From an uncultured Clostridia bacterium (GTDB lineage: Bacteria; Bacillota; Clostridia; Oscillospirales; Acutalibacteraceae): a DNA stretch of 16,185 nt. Positions 13,412-16,185 of the stretch are shown here, in pieces; within the stretch, counting starts at the first letter, position 1; each line of letters begins with the position of its first letter. Position numbers and translations under genes: made by a program. The DNA is taken from positions 1 through 16,185 of the forward strand of contig CAMVYG010000027.1 in assembly GCA_947171615.1 (NCBI GenBank). Reading direction: 5' to 3'. Below the pieces are notes generated by a model. The model saw only the letters and a list, made by a program, of their open reading frames with translations. It was not told the origin of the DNA and did no database searches.

Positions 13412-15979
13412 TTGAAGCTGACTCACCTGCGCACCAACCATATTGCAGAACCGCTGGGGCTTTCCTTCGGCAAACCTGTTTTTTCCTGGGTAGCGGAGGA
13501 AACTGACGCAAAAAAGCAGGTCGCCGCCCAAATCACGGTAAAGGACAATACCGGAACCCTGGTATTTGACAGTGGAAAACGGGAAGGCATTTCCTCTTTG
13601 GGCTATGAAGCCTCCTTTCCACTTTCCCCCCGCACCCGCTACGCCTGGACGGTCACCGTTTGGGCGGACAATGGCGATAGTGCCATTGCTTCTTCCTGGT
13701 TTGAAACCGCCAAGGAGGAGGAACCCTGGCAGGCAAAATGGATCGCCGCCCCTTTTGAGGACAAGGAAGCCCATCCCCTTCTGAGAAAGGAATTTTCCTT
13801 AAGCGGGGAAATCGCCTCCGCCCGGGTATATGCCTGCGGCCTTGGCGTTTACGAGCTTTATCTCAACGGAAAAAAGGCCGGTGACGAATATCTGCTGCCG
13901 GGCTATCACTGCTATGACGCCAACCTAGAATACCAGACCTTTGACGTGACCGGGCTGCTGCAAACAGGAACAAATGCTGTTGGCCTGGCCCTCGGCCCCG
14001 GCTGGTACAAGGGGGATATTATATTTGACCGCTATCACGACCTGTACGGCGATACCATGCAGGCTATCTGTGAGCTGCATATTGTAAAGAAGGACGGCAC
14101 AGAGCAGATCATCTCTTCTGATGAAAGCTGGCAAAGCTGCCATTCCCCAGTAGTGTTTAGCAATATTTACGATGGGGAGCACTTTGACGCCTGCAAGGAG
14201 ATCCCCGGCTGGTGTGAGCCGGGCTGCAGCGCCACCATGGAACCGGTAGTGCTTCGGGAGGAACAGCGCCCACTGGTTGCCAGGGTCGGGCCGAAGATCG
14301 TGAAAAAGCGGGAATTTGCCCCGGTGGAAATTCTCCATACAAAGAAAGATGAGATCGTGCTGGATTTCGGACAGAACATGACCGGCTGGGTAGAATTCAC
14401 CTGCCGGGAGCCTGCCGGTACCCAGGTAAAGCTTTCCTACAGCGAAGTGATGCAGAACGATTGCTTCTACCGGGATAATCTGCGCTCCGCCAAGGCGGAG
14501 TACCTTTATCTCTCTGACGGAAACCCAGCCCGGGTGCGCCCCCATTTCACCTTCTACGGCTTCCGCTTTGTCAAGGTAGAAGGCGTTTCCAACGTGCGGG
14601 CAGAGGACTTTACCGCCTGCCATATCCGTTCCGATATAGACCCCATCAGCTGGATCGAAACAGACAATCCCCTGGTGAACCGGCTGTTCCAAAACGCCAT
14701 GTGGGGGCAATTTGACAATTTCCTGGACATTCCCACCGACTGCCCTCAGCGGGACGAACGCCTGGGCTGGACCGGTGACGCCGCTATCATTTCGGCCACC
14801 GCCTGTAAAAACATTTACATGCCTGCTTTCTTCCACCATTTTTTGACCAACGTGGCCCATGAGCAGAACTATTATGACGGTTCTGTTCCCTTCTTTGTGC
14901 CCGCTCCCCATGTAGACGAAAGCGACAAGGAATTTTCGTGGGTAAAGAACAACATAGATGGCTGTGCCATCTGGAGCGACGTGGCCACCATGATGCCCTG
15001 GGCGGTCTATGAAAATTACGGCGATCTGGCGCTGTTGAGAACAGACTACCCGGTAATGAAAACCTGGGTAGAGCGCATCCGCAGAGATGACAAACTGGAC
15101 GGAGACCGGGGGCTGTGGCTGCGGGGAAATCAACTGGGAGACTGGCTGGCCCTGGACCGGGAGGACGGCGATACACAGAATCCTTTCGGCGCTACCAGCC
15201 TGCCCTACACCGCCACCGCCTTTTACTGGTATTCCACCTCTTTGACCGCCAAGGCTGCCAAGGCCCTGGGGATGACCGAGGATCAGCAGGAATATGAGGC
15301 CCTCTGCAAAAAGATCAAAGGAGCCTTTTTGCAGGAATATTTCCACGCCGATGGCACCCTGAAAATTTCAGAAACCCAGACTGTCTGTGTATTAAGCCTG
15401 TTCTTCGGGCTGTACCCCGAAGGGAAGCGGGACACGGTTTTGAACACCCTGAAGCGACTGCTGGAAAAGAACGATATGCACCTGACTACCGGTTTCTGCG
15501 GCACGCCCTTCCTCTGCCGCGCCCTTTCCGACAACGGCGCGAACAAATACGCCTATGACCTGTTCCTCAACTGCGATTATCCCAGCTGGCTCTATGAGGT
15601 GAAAATGGGAGCTACCACGGTGTGGGAGCGGTGGAATTCCATTCTGCCGGACGGCTCTATCAGCGGTACTGGCATGAACAGCCTGAACCACTACGCCTAT
15701 GGCTCTATTGCCGACTGGATGTACCGGAACCTCTGCGGCTTGAATCCTTGCGAAGACGCTCCCGGCTACAAAAAGGCAACGATTTGCCCCATGCCCGATC
15801 CCCGGATCCGCTTTGCAAAGCTGCGCATGGACTCCGCCTCCGGCCGGTATGAGATAGAATGGCGGTACGATGGAGAAACGCTTCACTATCATATTACTGT
15901 TCCCTTTGACTGCGAAGCCACCCTGCTGCTGCCGGACGGTACGACCCATACTCTGACAGCAGGCAGCTATAGCTTCTAA
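13412..15979 (+). CDS. Alpha-L-rhamnosidase, GH78
   Basis: This 855-residue GH78 enzyme hydrolyses terminal alpha-L-rhamnose from plant glycosides (for example flavonoid rutinosides) or pectic oligosaccharides, with inversion. An N-terminal beta-sandwich lies at about 1-100, followed by the rhamnosidase N domain (about 105-295, ARVYACGLGVYELYLNGKKAGDEYLLPG) and a beta domain (about 305-405, VLDFGQNMTGWVEF). The (alpha/alpha)6 catalytic domain spans about 410-770 and a C-terminal beta domain follows (790-855). The general acid is expected at E449 in DCPQRDERLGWTGDA and the base at E739 in GATTVWERWNS, both conserved. There is no signal peptide, so it is probably cytoplasmic. The TTG start at 13412 is supported by AAAGGAAG 6 nt upstream and by homology starting at once (HLRTNHIAEPLG). 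It lies downstream of the deaminase gene and ends in a bidirectional terminator. Confidence 0.96.
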   Translation: MKLTHLRTNHIAEPLGLSFGKPVFSWVAEETDAKKQVAAQITVKDNTGTLVFDSGKREGISSLGYEASFPLSPRTRYAWTVTVWADNGDSAIASSWFETAKEEEPWQAKWIAAPFEDKEAHPLLRKEFSLSGEIASARVYACGLGVYELYLNGKKAGDEYLLPGYHCYDANLEYQTFDVTGLLQTGTNAVGLALGPGWYKGDIIFDRYHDLYGDTMQAICELHIVKKDGTEQIISSDESWQSCHSPVVFSNIYDGEHFDACKEIPGWCEPGCSATMEPVVLREEQRPLVARVGPKIVKKREFAPVEILHTKKDEIVLDFGQNMTGWVEFTCREPAGTQVKLSYSEVMQNDCFYRDNLRSAKAEYLYLSDGNPARVRPHFTFYGFRFVKVEGVSNVRAEDFTACHIRSDIDPISWIETDNPLVNRLFQNAMWGQFDNFLDIPTDCPQRDERLGWTGDAAIISATACKNIYMPAFFHHFLTNVAHEQNYYDGSVPFFVPAPHVDESDKEFSWVKNNIDGCAIWSDVATMMPWAVYENYGDLALLRTDYPVMKTWVERIRRDDKLDGDRGLWLRGNQLGDWLALDREDGDTQNPFGATSLPYTATAFYWYSTSLTAKAAKALGMTEDQQEYEALCKKIKGAFLQEYFHADGTLKISETQTVCVLSLFFGLYPEGKRDTVLNTLKRLLEKNDMHLTTGFCGTPFLCRALSDNGANKYAYDLFLNCDYPSWLYEVKMGATTVWERWNSILPDGSISGTGMNSLNHYAYGSIADWMYRNLCGLNPCEDAPGYKKATICPMPDPRIRFAKLRMDSASGRYEIEWRYDGETLHYHITVPFDCEATLLLPDGTTHTLTAGSYSF

Positions 15980-16003
15980 ACGGCAGTTCCAAACATTTAT
16001 CAC

Positions 16004-16046
16004 AAAAAACAGTCCGGCCCACCTAAAATGGGCCGGACTGTTTTTT
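16004..16046. terminator. Bidirectional terminator
   Basis: CAGTCCGGCCCA at 16010-16021 pairs with TGGGCCGGACTG at 16029-16040, loop CCTAAAA. Six A precede and six T follow the stem, so both strands have a U run. It serves the rhamnosidase gene on the plus strand and the small lipoprotein gene (stop at 16063) on the minus strand. Confidence 0.93.
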
Positions 16047-16062
16047 GTGCGAGCTTGTGCTT

Positions 16063-16185
16063 TTATTCAGCCGCCGCGGAAGAAGATCCCACAGCGGAGG
16101 AGGTACCCGCTGTAGAGGAAGTACCGCCTGCGGAACTGCCTCCCTCACCGCTGCAAGCCGCCATAGTCAACGCCATAGCCAGAAC
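16063..16185 (-). CDS. Very small Ser/Gly/Thr-rich lipoprotein (5' end missing)
   Basis: Reading the minus strand from the window edge gives 40 residues and a TAA stop: VLAMALTMAACSG, a typical lipobox region with the lipidated Cys in AAC, followed by four tandem hexapeptides of form xxGxSS (GEGGSS, AGGTSS, TAGTSS, AVGSSS) and AAAE. The repeats are also visible as an 18-nt period in the DNA. The start of the signal peptide lies outside the window, so the whole precursor is probably only about 45-55 residues. Low-complexity Ser/Gly stretches usually act as linkers between a lipidated Cys and a folded domain, but here the frame ends with the linker and a terminator follows at once. It may be a real mini-lipoprotein or the remnant of a truncated longer gene. 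The function is unknown. Confidence 0.7.
   Translation of the reverse strand, partial: VLAMALTMAACSGEGGSSAGGTSSTAGTSSAVGSSSAAAE

Noticed and set aside
13925..15346. Minus-strand 473-residue frame under the rhamnosidase gene
   Set aside because: It is the complement of a highly conserved GH78 gene with both catalytic motifs. No ribosome site, promoter or domain was seen for the antisense frame.
1..16185. CRISPR arrays, tRNA or rRNA genes, insertion sequences, prophage or attachment sites
   Set aside because: I looked on both strands and saw no regularly spaced repeats, cloverleaf-like genes, transposase or integrase frames, or flanking target duplications.

Overview
The window looks like a chromosomal segment of an anaerobic, endospore-forming gut Firmicute (class Clostridia, probably Oscillospiraceae/Ruminococcaceae-like). 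The basis is a complete spoIIAA-spoIIAB-sigF operon, strong Shine-Dalgarno sites, TTG/GTG starts, sigma-A type promoters, triple-SLH surface proteins and plant-glycan glycosidases. The genus cannot be fixed from the sequence alone.

Layout. (1) 1-721, plus strand: a toxin-antitoxin pair with an intact AbrB/MazE-type antitoxin and a PIN-domain toxin broken by a frameshift, closed by a terminator that overlaps the toxin stop. (2) 724-2146, minus: the spoIIA operon (anti-anti-sigma, anti-sigma, sigma-F), which controls forespore-specific transcription. (3) 2192-5149, minus: valS with its own sigma-A promoter, a folded leader of about 150 nt that is not a recognisable T-box, and a terminator separating it from spoIIA. 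(4) 5190-9288: two divergently transcribed S-layer-anchored exported proteins, a transglutaminase-fold protein on the minus strand and an NlpC/P60-like + SH3 + chitobiase-like protein on the plus strand. Each ends in three SLH repeats, and a 430-bp regulatory region lies between them. (5) 9355-11132, plus: an ECF-type sigma factor overlapping a membrane-bound DUF4179-type anti-sigma gene, preceded by a sequence that fits an ECF autoregulatory promoter. (6) 11208-16046: a plant-glycan block with a GH51 alpha-L-arabinofuranosidase (minus), and a cytidine-deaminase-like protein followed by a GH78 alpha-L-rhamnosidase (plus). Neither glycosidase has a signal peptide. (7) 16063-16185, minus: the end of a very small lipoprotein made of hexapeptide repeats; its start is outside the window.

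How the parts fit. Sections 4 and 5 form a plausible cell-envelope neighbourhood: two surface-displayed papain-fold proteins beside a transmembrane sensor/ECF pair. That functional link is inferred from proximity only. Section 6 suggests cytoplasmic removal of terminal arabinose and rhamnose from imported plant oligosaccharides or glycosides. I did not find a clearly novel multi-gene system. The points most worth a second look are the divergent SLH enzyme pair and its control region, the frameshifted toxin, the ECF promoter match, the non-T-box valS leader and the tiny repeat lipoprotein.
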